Source of the DNA: Microvirga sp. BSC39
GTDB lineage: Bacteria; Pseudomonadota; Alphaproteobacteria; Rhizobiales; Beijerinckiaceae
NCBI RefSeq assembly: GCF_000739015.1
Contig: NZ_JPUG01000053.1
Span: 124,001-188,000 of the forward strand
DNA length: 64,000 nucleotides
Direction of reading: 5' to 3'
A program made the translations under genes and the position numbers. How positions within the stretch are numbered: the first letter of the stretch is position 1; each line of letters starts with the position of its first letter. Shown here one piece after another: positions 35,985-45,188 of this stretch. The notes beneath the pieces were generated by a model. It was not told the DNA's origin and did no database searches. It worked only from the letters and a program-made list of their open reading frames with translations.

Positions 35985-36992
35985 ATGCAGACGGTTCGTT
36001 GGGGCATTTTGAGCACAGCCAAGATCGGCCGGACGAAGGCCGTTCCCGGCATGATGAAGAGTCCGCTCTGCCAAGTTGTCGCCGTCGCTTCGAGAAACGA
36101 GGAAGCAGCTCGCGCAATGGCTGCGGAACTCGGGATTGAGCGAGCATACGGCTCCTACGGGGCGCTGCTTGCTGATCCTGACATCGATGCAATCTACAAT
36201 CCGTTGCCCAATCACCTGCATGTGCCGATGACCCTGGCGGCAGCCGCCGCCGGCAAGCACGTGCTGTGCGAGAAACCGATCGCCATCACGGCCGACGAGG
36301 CGGAGGCGTTGAAACAGGCCTCATCGCAGGTGCTGATCGCCGAAGCCTTCATGGTCCGCTACCACCCGCAATGGCAGCGCGCCCGCGAGATCATTCGTGG
36401 CGGCGAGATTGGAGAACTGCGCTCCATCCAGGTGATATTCTCCTATTTCAACGTCAATCCCGCCGATATCCGCAACAGGGCCGATATCGGCGGGGGAGGG
36501 CTCCTCGACATCGGCTGCTATGCGGTTGTGGCCGGGCGCTACTTCTTCGACGCCGAGCCGACCCGCACGACTGCGCTCATGGACCGCGATCCGACTTCCC
36601 GCGTGGATCGCACCACGAGTGCTCTTCTTGACTTCGGCAAGGGCCGGCAGCTGATCTTCACCGTCTCGACCCAGTCCGTGCCGTTCCAGCGGATTCAGCT
36701 GCTTGGGAGCAAGGGGCGGGTTGAGATCGAGATCCCCTTCAATGCCCCTCCGGACCGTCCAACCCGCATCCTCATTGACGATGGAAGCGCCCATGGCGGC
36801 CTCTCGGCGAAAGCCATCGAGTTCCCGGTGATTGACCAGTATGAACAGCAGGGCGCTGCCTTCAGCCGTGCGATCAGAGGCGAGGCGGCCCTCGACTACG
36901 GATTGCAGGATGCGCTCATGAACATGCGGATCCTCGATGCCATCCGGCGGTCCGCGGAAACGGCTGCATGGGAGGATATCGCCGGGCGATAG
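35985..36992 (+). CDS. Gfo/Idh/MocA family dehydrogenase (D-xylose dehydrogenase-like)
   Basis: A 335-residue sugar dehydrogenase: Rossmann start VRWGILSTAKIGRTKAVPGMM, catalytic-Lys signature GKHVLCEKPIAITADEA, then EAFMVRYHPQWQ and GGGGLLDIGCYAVVAGRYFF. The last three stretches are typical of NADP-dependent D-xylose 1-dehydrogenase and relatives. TGAGGAG precedes the ATG. It follows the LacI gene by 36 bases and may be cotranscribed. D-apiose dehydrogenase belongs to the same superfamily, so a link to the apionate genes at the window start is possible but unproven. Confidence 0.88.
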   Translation: MQTVRWGILSTAKIGRTKAVPGMMKSPLCQVVAVASRNEEAARAMAAELGIERAYGSYGALLADPDIDAIYNPLPNHLHVPMTLAAAAAGKHVLCEKPIAITADEAEALKQASSQVLIAEAFMVRYHPQWQRAREIIRGGEIGELRSIQVIFSYFNVNPADIRNRADIGGGGLLDIGCYAVVAGRYFFDAEPTRTTALMDRDPTSRVDRTTSALLDFGKGRQLIFTVSTQSVPFQRIQLLGSKGRVEIEIPFNAPPDRPTRILIDDGSAHGGLSAKAIEFPVIDQYEQQGAAFSRAIRGEAALDYGLQDALMNMRILDAIRRSAETAAWEDIAGR

Positions 36993-37223
36993 AGATGAGG
37001 GCTCTGTGCTAGGTTCTATTTGTGCTTGTGAGGCGGGGTGACTGCCCGATGAAGTCTTTCGTGGTAATCCGAATTGACGGATGCCCCATGAGGAGGACGG
37101 ATGTCCACCGTGTGGATGCGTTGACTTCAGGTCTGGCAAGCCGACACTCATGCCAATCCTGTCTTCCTGCGAAAGCTCGCCTGTGAAATGGCGGATGAGC
37201 AAGAGAACCTAGAGGCATTTGGC

Positions 37224-38681
37224 ATGGACTTCATTCCGACAGTGGCATCGTCTTCCCTGAAGTTCGGGACAAGCGGCCTGCGAGGGCTCGTGGTGGAGCT
37301 CGATGGTGTTCCCGCCTTCGCCTACACCCGCGCCTTCGCCGAGATGCTGAAGGCGGATGGCTCTGCAGCGGCCTCAGGAGGCCGCGTATTGGTTGGGCGG
37401 GACTTGCGGGAGAGCAGCCCCAGCATTGCCCAGCTCTGCTGCGCCGCCTTGAAGGATGCGGGCCTCTCGCCGCTCGATTGCGGGGCTCTTCCGACGCCTG
37501 CGCTTGCCTACCATGGCATGCGGTTCGGCATCCCGGCGATCATGGTGACCGGAAGCCATATCCCGGAGGATCGCAACGGGCTGAAGTTCTACCGGGCTGA
37601 GGGCGAGATCGACAAAAAGGACGAGGCTGCCATTCTCGACTGGCATGCTAAGTTGAGTGTCACGTCCGTCCCCGACAGTGCCCGCACGTTTCGGTCTGAG
37701 AAGCCCGAGACCGACCTGACCGCCGCCTATCAGGAGCGCTACCGGGATTTCTTCGGGGCAGGAGCTCTGGCTGGGCTGACTGTCGGTGTGTATCAGCATT
37801 CCTCCGTGGCTCGGGACGTGATCGTCCAGATGCTCGAGAGCCTGGGGGCCAAGGCCGTGCCGCTCGGGCGGGCCACGAGCTTCATCCCAGTCGATACCGA
37901 GGCCCTGCGGGAGGAGGATGAGATCCTCGCTCGCCAGTGGGCAGGCGAGCAGGCGCTCGATGCCATTGTGTCTACCGACGGGGACGCGGACCGCCCCCTG
38001 ATTTCCGATGGGGCTGGCTCCTTCCTCCGCGGTGACCTAGTCGGCGCCATCACGGCCAAGGCTCTAGGAGCTGATGTGATCGTCACGCCGGTGACCTCCA
38101 ACTCCGCCCTGGAGGCCTCTGGGGCCTTCGGACGAGTGATTCGCACCAGGGTCGGATCACCCTACGTGATCGAGGGCATGGCCGGGGCGGTACGCGCCGG
38201 CGCCAGGGCCGTCGTTGGGTTCGAGGCCAATGGGGGCGTTCTCCTGGGTTCGGGCATCGAGCGGCATGGGCGAGCCCTTGCGGCACTCCCCACCCGCGAC
38301 GCCATGCTGCCGATCCTGTGCGCCCTCGGGCAGACTAAGGCGCAGGGCAGGCCGCTGGCCGCCATCGGAGCCGATTTTGCCTTCAAGGCAGCGGCGAGCA
38401 ATCGTCTCAAGAACGTGCCAGGCGAGAGAAGTGGCGCCTTCCTGAAGCGACTGCAGCAGGACGAGGCTTTTCGCGAGGACCTGATGGGATCCCTAGGAGG
38501 TGTTGCGGCGCTCGACGGGCAGGACGGCGTGCGCCTGATGGCCAGAAACGGCGAAGTCGTGCATTTCCGGGCCTCGGGCAATGCGCCGGAGCTGCGGGTC
38601 TATGTGGAGGCGGCTGCGCAAGATCGCGCGGAGCGGCTTCTGGAATGGGGTCTGAGGGAAGCGGAGCGGCAGGTGGGTTGA
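37224..38681 (+). CDS. Phosphomannomutase/phosphoglucomutase family protein
   Basis: A 485-residue alpha-D-phosphohexomutase: N-terminal LKFGTSGLRG, catalytic Ser in MVTGSHIPEDRNGLKFYR, metal-binding STDGDADRPLI, sugar-recognition GFEANGGVLLGSG, and the C-terminal phosphate-binding FRASGNAPELRVYVEA. It interconverts hexose 6-phosphate and 1-phosphate, feeding nucleotide-sugar synthesis. ATG 37224 is favoured because GAGG lies eight bases upstream; an in-frame ATG at 37188 lacks one. It sits at the junction with the polysaccharide locus and most likely serves it. Confidence 0.88.
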   Translation: MDFIPTVASSSLKFGTSGLRGLVVELDGVPAFAYTRAFAEMLKADGSAAASGGRVLVGRDLRESSPSIAQLCCAALKDAGLSPLDCGALPTPALAYHGMRFGIPAIMVTGSHIPEDRNGLKFYRAEGEIDKKDEAAILDWHAKLSVTSVPDSARTFRSEKPETDLTAAYQERYRDFFGAGALAGLTVGVYQHSSVARDVIVQMLESLGAKAVPLGRATSFIPVDTEALREEDEILARQWAGEQALDAIVSTDGDADRPLISDGAGSFLRGDLVGAITAKALGADVIVTPVTSNSALEASGAFGRVIRTRVGSPYVIEGMAGAVRAGARAVVGFEANGGVLLGSGIERHGRALAALPTRDAMLPILCALGQTKAQGRPLAAIGADFAFKAAASNRLKNVPGERSGAFLKRLQQDEAFREDLMGSLGGVAALDGQDGVRLMARNGEVVHFRASGNAPELRVYVEAAAQDRAERLLEWGLREAERQVG

Positions 38682-38690
38682 CTGTGAGGT

Positions 38691-39584
38691 CTATGGGCCG
38701 ATTGGGCCAAGGCGGCTTGCCAACCCATCGCGGATTCCACGGGTCATGAGCCTTAGGCGGAGAGCTTTCCTGTCAGCGAGAGCCGTATAGGTTCCAAGAA
38801 ATGCCAGGCATCGGCTGATGAAGTAGAGCCGCCAAGCCAAGGAAGTGTAAGGTTGGCGCGCCAACCAGAGGGCATTCCTGACCCAATAGTAATTCCGTAT
38901 CGGAACGTGGACGGCAATCTGGCGGCGACCAAGCTTGACCGTCCCGCTGCCGAGACGGTGGTCGACCGCAGCTGTGGGTGACAGAAAACTTTTGTAGCCG
39001 GCCGCTCGGGCTCGAAAGCACCATTCCACATCGACAAGGTCGATGAAGAGGTCCTCCTTGAACCCGCCAACCTTCTCCAGGACAGTCAAGGAGATTAGAG
39101 AGCCGGACGCAATGACGAAATCGCTGACCACCGGCTGCTTCTCGCGCTCCAGGGGAACCCTGGACAGCCGGAGGCCATGGGCCCGGTAGGCTCTCGTCTG
39201 CCGTTGACTGTTAAGCTCGTAATAGGCCGGTCCGATGGCGGCTACCTCAGCCTGTCCTCCCCCAAGAACCCCGAGATCTTTCGTCAAGTCGGCTACCATC
39301 CCGGGTGCCAGAACTGTGTCCTGATCGAGCAGCAGGATGTGCGTGAAATCGCCCGTTCTGGCTAAAGCGAGGCCTTGGTTCTGTGCTGCGGCGATCCCCA
39401 AATTCGTTCTGTTCTCAAGAACTTGGCATCGAGACCTTGAAGCCAGTTGTCGGATGGCCTCCGCATTTGCCGACCCATTATCGACCACGGCAACGCTATG
39501 AACTTGCGGGGAAACGGATTCAAGGACACGGGCCAGCAACCCAATGTCCGGATTGTACGTAACCGCGACTGCCAAGATTCGCAT
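38691..39584 (-). CDS. Glycosyltransferase family 2 (rhamnosyltransferase-like)
   Basis: A 297-residue GT-A enzyme: ILAVAVTYNPDIGLLARVLESV, VVDNGSANAEAI, LLLDQDTVLAPGM (metal-binding DxD-type) and VDVEWCFRARAAGYKSFL near the active site, as in RfbF-type dTDP-rhamnosyltransferases. ATG 39584 is chosen over an adjoining TTG. Convergent with the phosphomannomutase gene (9 bases between stops), it is the first enzyme of the polysaccharide locus. The donor sugar is inferred from family resemblance only. Confidence 0.88.
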   Translation of the reverse strand: MRILAVAVTYNPDIGLLARVLESVSPQVHSVAVVDNGSANAEAIRQLASRSRCQVLENRTNLGIAAAQNQGLALARTGDFTHILLLDQDTVLAPGMVADLTKDLGVLGGGQAEVAAIGPAYYELNSQRQTRAYRAHGLRLSRVPLEREKQPVVSDFVIASGSLISLTVLEKVGGFKEDLFIDLVDVEWCFRARAAGYKSFLSPTAAVDHRLGSGTVKLGRRQIAVHVPIRNYYWVRNALWLARQPYTSLAWRLYFISRCLAFLGTYTALADRKALRLRLMTRGIRDGLASRLGPIGP

Positions 39585-40379
39585 CAATGTTCCCCAGGAT
39601 CAGCCTGCCCTAGTAGGGTGATCCCTGGGTCTGAGCAAGCAGCAGGGTGCCTCAGGAGTGAGTGGCTATAAGTCCGATATTATGTCCAAGCTTCGGATGC
39701 TTGCCGCGGCTGTAAACGACGGGGAGGGGGGCATCGACCGACACTTGGCTGAATAAGGACCAGCTCCGGTACAGGGTTGCTGGGGAATGGCCAAAGCGGT
39801 ATAGCGGCGCCGAAGACTTCTGGTCAGGCTTACTTGCCCGGAGACGTCTTCCCTCACGGCAGGCGCGGCACTATGGCGCTTTCCGGAGGTATGCGGTCTA
39901 GACCAATGCCCTTATAGAAGGGCCCCAATCTCATGGGCGGTGCTTTCTACATAAGAAAGGTCCGGCTCCCGGTGTTTCGTCAGCGGCGTCGGGACGCAGA
40001 TCAGGATGCGTCAGGCTTACCGGGGCGACTGAAGCCGTTCGTCCCCTCCAGATAAAGCCCCGCGACCGCCTCAGCGCCGAATGGGCTCGCTCAGAGCTCG
40101 GGGTGCTTCACGCTAGGTTCCATCGCGGGTATTAAGGCAAGAGATTGTTCGAAATGCCTTAGGGTGCTAGTTGCCTCTACCCTCAGATGTTGCTTGATTT
40201 TGCTTCATAATGGAACGTGATAGCAGGGCTTTCAAGATTGAAAGTTTGCTTCCTGCTTCCTGATATGTGAGCGGGATATCCCAACATACAGGTATCTCAA
40301 GTTTATGATGTTTATGCCTAAAAATCTGATTTTATAGCGACTGGTCACAGCAAAAATGAAAAATCCTGAGAGGTTTGCC
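39585..40379. other. Decayed intergenic stretch between the GT2 and GtrA-like genes
   Basis: About 800 bases without an intact gene. It holds the sugar-dehydrogenase remnant listed separately. A second coding-like minus-strand frame ends at 39652 and reads APLPVVYSRGKHPKLGHNIG; I cannot assign it. The part from 40140 to 40355 is AT-rich and probably carries the promoter of the rightward polysaccharide genes. Confidence 0.5.
39912..40075 (-). pseudogene. Remnant of a UDP-sugar 6-dehydrogenase gene (WbpA/TviB type)
   Basis: On the minus strand from 40010 to 39912 the frame reads ILICVPTPLTKHREPDLSYV and ends in TAA at 39912-39914. This is the highly conserved NAD-binding segment of UDP-GlcNAc/UDP-Glc dehydrogenases, which in an intact gene sits near residue 90-110 of about 430. 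Just upstream, another frame reads GTNGFSRPGKPDA, the expected preceding residues, so a one-base loss near 40010 has shifted the frame. Nothing of the rest of the enzyme was found. The gene is dead and truncated at both ends. Confidence 0.75.
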
Positions 40380-40787
40380 ATGTTCGGCCAAGTTGCGAGA
40401 TACTTATGCGTTGGTATAGGAGGTAATTTCTTTGTTCTGTCGATCTATTATTACGCAACTCTGGTTGAGGAATTTTACCCGACGTCTGCATTGACGGTCG
40501 CAAGCGGCATGGGTTTTGTCGTCTCATACGCGCTGCAGCGTATTTGGTCCTTCCGTTATAGTGGTAGTGTCGTTTCTCCATTCGCAAAATACAGTCTGGG
40601 TTATCTCGGAAGTTTCGCTGTGCAGTGGATCATCCTCAGGATCGGCGTTGATGCGCTCGGACTGCCCCACTACTGGATGGTGCTGTTTGGATTGGGGGTT
40701 GCAACTGTTGGCTTTTTTATGTTGCAGAGGTATTGGGTCTTCGCGGAAAGCGAAAGTGGGCCGCAGCTGGTTACCAAGAGAAAATAG
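40380..40787 (+). CDS. GtrA family membrane protein
   Basis: A 135-residue protein with four hydrophobic helices and GtrA-family patterns: VARYLCVGIGGNFFVLSIYY at the start, SGMGFVVSYALQRIWSFRYSG (the conserved N/QRxWtF motif) and a second FFMLQRYWVF. GtrA-like proteins help move polyprenyl-linked sugars across the inner membrane. ATG 40380 has GAGAGG six bases upstream; an in-frame ATG at 40356 has none. It is followed 10 bases later by a methyltransferase gene. Confidence 0.85.
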   Translation: MFGQVARYLCVGIGGNFFVLSIYYYATLVEEFYPTSALTVASGMGFVVSYALQRIWSFRYSGSVVSPFAKYSLGYLGSFAVQWIILRIGVDALGLPHYWMVLFGLGVATVGFFMLQRYWVFAESESGPQLVTKRK

Positions 40788-40797
40788 GCGAATATTG

Positions 40798-41700
40798 ATG
40801 TGGAATTGCCCAAAGTGTCAGGAGGAAGGCTCGATCGCTGAGGGCGGTTTGCTTGGCACCGAATGGAGTTGTGTTTCTTGTGGCCATGCTGTTCCTGTGC
40901 AGGATGGCATCCCATGCTTTGCGCCTGAATTGATCGATACAATGACGGGGTTCGATCCCAAGTTGTTCGACACCCTTGTGAAATTCGAAACAACGAGTTT
41001 CTGGTTTGTCATGCGGGCGCGTCTGCTGACGACACTTCTCGACCAATATTTTCCGAGTCCCCGAGATTTCTTGGAAATCGGCTGTGGAACTGGCTCCGTT
41101 CTTCGTGCTCTCCAACAACGCTTCCCGCAGATGCGGCTGACTGGTAGTGAGTTGCACCCGCATGGTCTTGCTTACGCTAGGGGGCGACTGGGGGATCAGG
41201 TGACTCTCCTACAGATGGATGCTCGTGACATCCCAGCGACTGGTAAATTCGATGTTATTGGCGCCTTTGATGTTATTGAACATATTCCTGAAGATGTCGC
41301 TGTCCTGCGCGAGATCCATTCTGCGCTTCGGCCCGGAGGAGGCGTGATGATTGCAGTGCCTCAGCATCCTGCTCTCTGGAGTCCGGCCGATGATGCGGCC
41401 TTCCATCAGAGGCGGTATGAGCGAGGCGAGCTCGAAAGAAAGCTTGAGGAAGTTGGTTTTACAATTTTGCACACCACGTCTTTCAACTCTCTCCTCCTGC
41501 CCCTGATGATTCTGAGTCGTCAGAAAATGCTGTGGAATCAGCGTAGAGGAACGAAGTCGGATCCTCTCTCGGAGTTCAAGATGCCGGATTGGCTGAATCG
41601 AGCGCTGATGATGATCTTAGGGGTCGAAGTTCAGTTGACGCGAGCAGGTGTTAAGTGGCCAGTCGGCGGAAGCCGCATTGTTTTGGCTCAGCGGGAATAA
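40798..41700 (+). CDS. SAM-dependent methyltransferase with N-terminal zinc ribbon
   Basis: A 300-residue protein. The first 30 residues hold two CxxC pairs (CPKC and CVSCG), a probable zinc ribbon. A class-I methyltransferase follows: motif I FLEIGCGTGSVLRALQQ, post-I acidic SELHPHGLAYA, and FDVIGAFDVIEHIPEDVAVLREIHSALRPGGGVMIAVP. The open frame to 40516 overlaps the GtrA gene and is not used. In this setting it may methylate a sugar or lipid-linked glycan; the acceptor is unknown. Confidence 0.88.
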   Translation: MWNCPKCQEEGSIAEGGLLGTEWSCVSCGHAVPVQDGIPCFAPELIDTMTGFDPKLFDTLVKFETTSFWFVMRARLLTTLLDQYFPSPRDFLEIGCGTGSVLRALQQRFPQMRLTGSELHPHGLAYARGRLGDQVTLLQMDARDIPATGKFDVIGAFDVIEHIPEDVAVLREIHSALRPGGGVMIAVPQHPALWSPADDAAFHQRRYERGELERKLEEVGFTILHTTSFNSLLLPLMILSRQKMLWNQRRGTKSDPLSEFKMPDWLNRALMMILGVEVQLTRAGVKWPVGGSRIVLAQRE

Positions 41701-41774
41701 GGTCTCGGCTAGCAAATTTTAGTCTTATATTCAAAGCCTTCCGGATTCATAGAAAGCTGTTCGAGGTGCGCAAA

Positions 41775-42908
41775 ATGAAGGTGCCATTCAATCGCCCCGC
41801 TCTCGCCGGAAAGGAGCTTGACTTCATCCGTGAAGCTGTCTCCCTTGGGCAGCTTGCCGGAGATGGAAAGTTCACGGAAAGATGCCAAGCAAGTCTTGCG
41901 GCGAAGATCGGTTCTGAAGCTGTCCTCCTCACGCATTCCTGCACGGCTGCACTTGAGATGGCGGCGATCCTAATTGATCTGCAGCATGGCGATGAAGTGA
42001 TCATGCCATCATATACCTTCGTCTCAACGGCCAATGCCGTCGTTTTGAGAGGGGGAGTGCCGGTTTTCGTCGATATTCGCCCAGACACGATGAACATCGA
42101 TGAAAACCTGATTGAGGCAGCTATCACCTCCCGTACAAAAGCAATCTTTCCGATCCATTATGCGGGAGTTACTGCCGAGATGGATCGCATTAGCGAGATC
42201 GCGAGGCGGCACAATCTGTACGTTGTTGAAGATGCGGCCCAGGCGCTTGGCTCTACCTACAAGGGCAAGGCGGCTGGTTCGTTCGGGCACCTTGCGGCGT
42301 TTAGCTTCCATGAGACGAAAAATATCATTTCAGGAGAGGGCGGAGCGCTCGCCATCAATGACGCCGCTCTCATCGAGCGAGCGGAGATCATCCGAGAGAA
42401 GGGGACAAACCGAAAAAGATTCTTCCGCGGCCAAGTTGATAAATATACGTGGGTCGACGTTGGGTCCTCATTCCTGCCCGGAGAGCTTATCGCTGCCTTC
42501 CTCTACGGACAGTTGGAGAAGTTGGATGAAATCCAGAATGATCGAATGACATCCTGGAGCCGGTATCATGATGCCCTAGAGATTTTTCACAATCGCGGCG
42601 TTCAGAGACCGTCCATCCCTCCGAAATCAACGCACAACGCCCATCTTTACCACATCATCCTTCCTACCCTTGAGCTCAGACAGGCTCTGATCTCACGTCT
42701 CAAGATGGATGGGATCAATGCGCCTTTCCATTACGTGCCGCTGCATAGCGCACCTGCGGGGCGCCAGTTTGCAAGAACAAGCGGAGAGCTCTCCAATACA
42801 GAGCAACTGAGCCAGAGGTTGCTTCGTTTGCCGCTCTTCCCACAGATGGGCGCTCAGTTGGATCATGCCATCGAGCGCGTGACCTATCATTTGGATCAAC
42901 TTCTCTAA
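41775..42908 (+). CDS. wecE: dTDP-4-amino-4,6-dideoxygalactose transaminase (WecE/RffA type)
   Basis: A 377-residue PLP aminotransferase of the DegT/DnrJ/EryC1 family, close to E. coli WecE over its whole length: PFNRPALAGKELDFI, GDEVIMPSYTFVSTANAVVLRGG, RPDTMNIDENLIEAAIT, VEDAAQALGSTYKG, PLP Lys182 in SFHETKNI, and REKGTNRKRFFRGQVDKYTWVDVGSS. WecE adds an amino group from glutamate to dTDP-4-keto-6-deoxyglucose, giving dTDP-Fuc4N. GAGG eight bases before ATG 41775 supports the start; the frame extends back into the methyltransferase gene. A formyltransferase gene two genes on probably modifies this amine. Confidence 0.9.
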   Translation: MKVPFNRPALAGKELDFIREAVSLGQLAGDGKFTERCQASLAAKIGSEAVLLTHSCTAALEMAAILIDLQHGDEVIMPSYTFVSTANAVVLRGGVPVFVDIRPDTMNIDENLIEAAITSRTKAIFPIHYAGVTAEMDRISEIARRHNLYVVEDAAQALGSTYKGKAAGSFGHLAAFSFHETKNIISGEGGALAINDAALIERAEIIREKGTNRKRFFRGQVDKYTWVDVGSSFLPGELIAAFLYGQLEKLDEIQNDRMTSWSRYHDALEIFHNRGVQRPSIPPKSTHNAHLYHIILPTLELRQALISRLKMDGINAPFHYVPLHSAPAGRQFARTSGELSNTEQLSQRLLRLPLFPQMGAQLDHAIERVTYHLDQLL

Positions 42909-42974
42909 GATTTCCGCTAGATTCGACGCGAGTAAGTCAACAAGCTTGTATTTTCCTTATCAGGATTGATCTTT

Positions 42975-43961
42975 ATGGACTCAGTCGAAAGCATTTCTGC
43001 AGGCATTAGTAAGCCAATCTCCAAAGATCCGGACATTTCTTTCGTGGTGCCGGTCTATGGCTCTCCTGAGAGCTTGCCGCTCCTCTGCGAGAGGGTGGCA
43101 AACGTGTGCCGCTCACTTGGTATGTCGCACGAAGTTATATTGGTTGACGACCGCTGCCCACGTGGCTCCTGGGCAGTCATTGAACGGGTTGTTGAGCAGG
43201 ACTCACATGTCATCGGAATACGGCTAACGCGCAACTTCGGACAGCATGCTGCAATAAATGCAGGACTGCTTCGGGTCCAGGGTGAGTGGGTGGTCGTCAT
43301 GGATTGCGACCTACAAGATCAGCCGGAAGAACTTCCATCAATGCTTGAGGTTGCGAAGTCGGGGCCATACGACGTTGTGCGAGCGAGGCGCGGAATCCGA
43401 CAGGACCCACTCCATCGAAAACTTCTATCGAAGCTGTTCTATAGCTCTTTCAGTTTCCTAACTAACACACACCAGAGCCCCGAAATTGCAAATTTTGGAC
43501 TCTACCGCAGGCGAGTAATCGATGCCATTAACTCTTGGCAGGAGGAGTCGAAGTACTTCCCAGCTATCATAGAATGGGTAGGATTTTCGCAGACGGCTAT
43601 ACCTGTTTCTCATGGAGCCCGCTTCGCAGGGAATTCAAGCTACAATTTCCGTCGGCTTTTCCGTTTGGGGCTTAATGTAGTCGTGGGCTTCTCCGACAGA
43701 CCCCTGAAACTATTGATGCTCCTCGGCTTGGTCATGGCGGTGTGTTCGTTCGGGCTTATTCTGCTGGTGCTAATCGCCAGCTTGTTTGGGGAATTCACTG
43801 CACAGGGGTGGGCGAGCCTCATCCTGTCCATCTGGTTCCTAGCCGGCTCGATACTTTTTGGTTTAGGGCTCACTGGCCTCTATATCGGGCGCATTCTAAT
43901 TGAAGCCAAAGGCAGGCCAACGTTCATAGTTGACACAATCCTGCGAGGGGCTGCGGAGTGA
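42975..43961 (+). CDS. Polyprenyl-phosphate glycosyltransferase family 2 (ArnC/DPM1-like)
   Basis: A 328-residue GT2 enzyme with ISFVVPVYGSPESLPLLCERV, LVDDRCPRGSW, GIRLTRNFGQHAAINAGL, VVMDCDLQDQPEELP (DxD) and the ArnC-type FGLYRRRVIDAI. Two C-terminal transmembrane helices (about 235-265 and 275-305) anchor it in the inner membrane. Such enzymes load a sugar onto undecaprenyl phosphate, here perhaps the amino sugar made by the neighbouring transaminase. ATG 42975 with CAGGA nine bases upstream is preferred to TTG 42966. It overlaps the formyltransferase start (GTGA). Confidence 0.9.
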   Translation: MDSVESISAGISKPISKDPDISFVVPVYGSPESLPLLCERVANVCRSLGMSHEVILVDDRCPRGSWAVIERVVEQDSHVIGIRLTRNFGQHAAINAGLLRVQGEWVVVMDCDLQDQPEELPSMLEVAKSGPYDVVRARRGIRQDPLHRKLLSKLFYSSFSFLTNTHQSPEIANFGLYRRRVIDAINSWQEESKYFPAIIEWVGFSQTAIPVSHGARFAGNSSYNFRRLFRLGLNVVVGFSDRPLKLLMLLGLVMAVCSFGLILLVLIASLFGEFTAQGWASLILSIWFLAGSILFGLGLTGLYIGRILIEAKGRPTFIVDTILRGAAE

Positions 43962-44851
43962 GTGCCACCACTGATGGTATCCGGAGAAGAGTGGTTGTCT
44001 GTACAACTGGCCTGAAGGGGGGTAGGTTTATCGCAGGCCTCCTAGCTCAAGGAATCAAGCCCTCTATCATCTATTCGTATCGACAATCAGATGATAAATC
44101 AGGCAGCTTTGATGAAATAGAAGCACTGGCGAGATCCGTATCAAGCTCTTTCATCGTCAACAAGCATCCAGAATTAAACGAGGGAGATCTCAATCTAATT
44201 GTCGGTTGGCAATTCATCATAAAGAAAGTGACGAAATTTTCGGTCGTCTATCATGACTCTCTACTGCCTAAATATAGAGGGTTCGCCCCTACGGTAGCTG
44301 CTCTCATTAAGGGGGAGGAAGTGATCGGAGTTTCGGCATTGAGCCCAACAGCAGGCGTTGATGAGGGGCCCATCATTGGCCAGATCTCTGCCCAGATTAG
44401 CTATCCCATTAAGGTTAGGGCAGCGCTTGAGATCCAAGCCGAGTTGATGGTGTCACTGACGAAGCAGATCTATGATCAGTGGCTATCTGGTTCTCTCGCC
44501 ACTTATGAGCAGGACCATACGAAGGCCACATACAGCCTCTGGCGCAACGAAGCGGACTACGAAATTGACTGGGATCAGCCGTCTCGCCAGATCCTGCGAA
44601 TGATTGATGCTGTTGGATATCCTTATTCAGGCGCCCGTACGATAGTCGCCGGGGAAGTCGTAATTATCGATGAGGCATCGGAGGTAGAGGATCTAGTCTT
44701 CGAATTTCGGCAGCCTGGCAAGATTTGGGCGCTCGATCATGGGAAGGCAGTTGTTGTTTGCGGGTCAGGACTTCTAAAACTTGAGAAGTGCCGACGGATC
44801 GACGACTCCCCTTACGATTTCCAGCGCTTGCGCGTACGGCTTGGTAAGTAG
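43958..44851 (+). CDS. Formyltransferase family protein, probable nucleotide-amino-sugar N-formyltransferase
   Basis: A 297-residue protein with the formyl-THF transferase fold. The core YHDSLLPKYRGFAPTVAALIKGE matches ArnA/Fmt HxSLLPxYRG, followed by GVDEGPIIGQ. His99 and Asp135 of the catalytic Asn-His-Asp triad are present, but the Asn place (two before His) is Val97. The start is GTG, overlapping the previous stop (GTGA). It lies two genes after wecE, so it likely formylates the 4-amino group of dTDP-Fuc4N with N10-formyl-THF. The missing Asn makes activity or exact chemistry uncertain. Confidence 0.8.
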   Translation: MSATTDGIRRRVVVCTTGLKGGRFIAGLLAQGIKPSIIYSYRQSDDKSGSFDEIEALARSVSSSFIVNKHPELNEGDLNLIVGWQFIIKKVTKFSVVYHDSLLPKYRGFAPTVAALIKGEEVIGVSALSPTAGVDEGPIIGQISAQISYPIKVRAALEIQAELMVSLTKQIYDQWLSGSLATYEQDHTKATYSLWRNEADYEIDWDQPSRQILRMIDAVGYPYSGARTIVAGEVVIIDEASEVEDLVFEFRQPGKIWALDHGKAVVVCGSGLLKLEKCRRIDDSPYDFQRLRVRLGK

Positions 44852-45188
44852 TTCTAGGAATTGATTGCCGAGTTCGGCTCAGAATTCGTTTGGAAACTCA
44901 CGGACAAGGGTAAGCAAGTCATCCTCCTCTGGACAAGCACTTGATAAGCGCGATAGGCTAATATTCAGGCTTGTGCGTCGCCTTGCCCCCATTATAAAAA
45001 GCGCTCAGATGAAGTATTACATGTCAAGAGGCCAGATCCGCCATCGGCTAGGGAGGGATAGTTGGCTTTTGGCCATGTCTGTCAGGATTGATGCCTGAGA
45101 TGATTTGGATGAACTCTCGACGGCTCTATTGATACCATCAGAGCGCCAGCCAAGAGGCAGAGTATAATGCATTCAGGCTGACCACGGG
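44852..45188. other. Intergenic region, no supported gene
   Basis: About 340 bases between the formyltransferase and the large glycosyltransferase. A 77-codon frame (44865-45098) has no family resemblance and no clear ribosome site, so it is not called. The stretch may hold a promoter for the next genes. Confidence 0.4.

Noticed and set aside
44865..45098. Small plus-strand frame of 77 codons
   Set aside because: No ribosome site, no family resemblance, Ser/Arg-rich lead.
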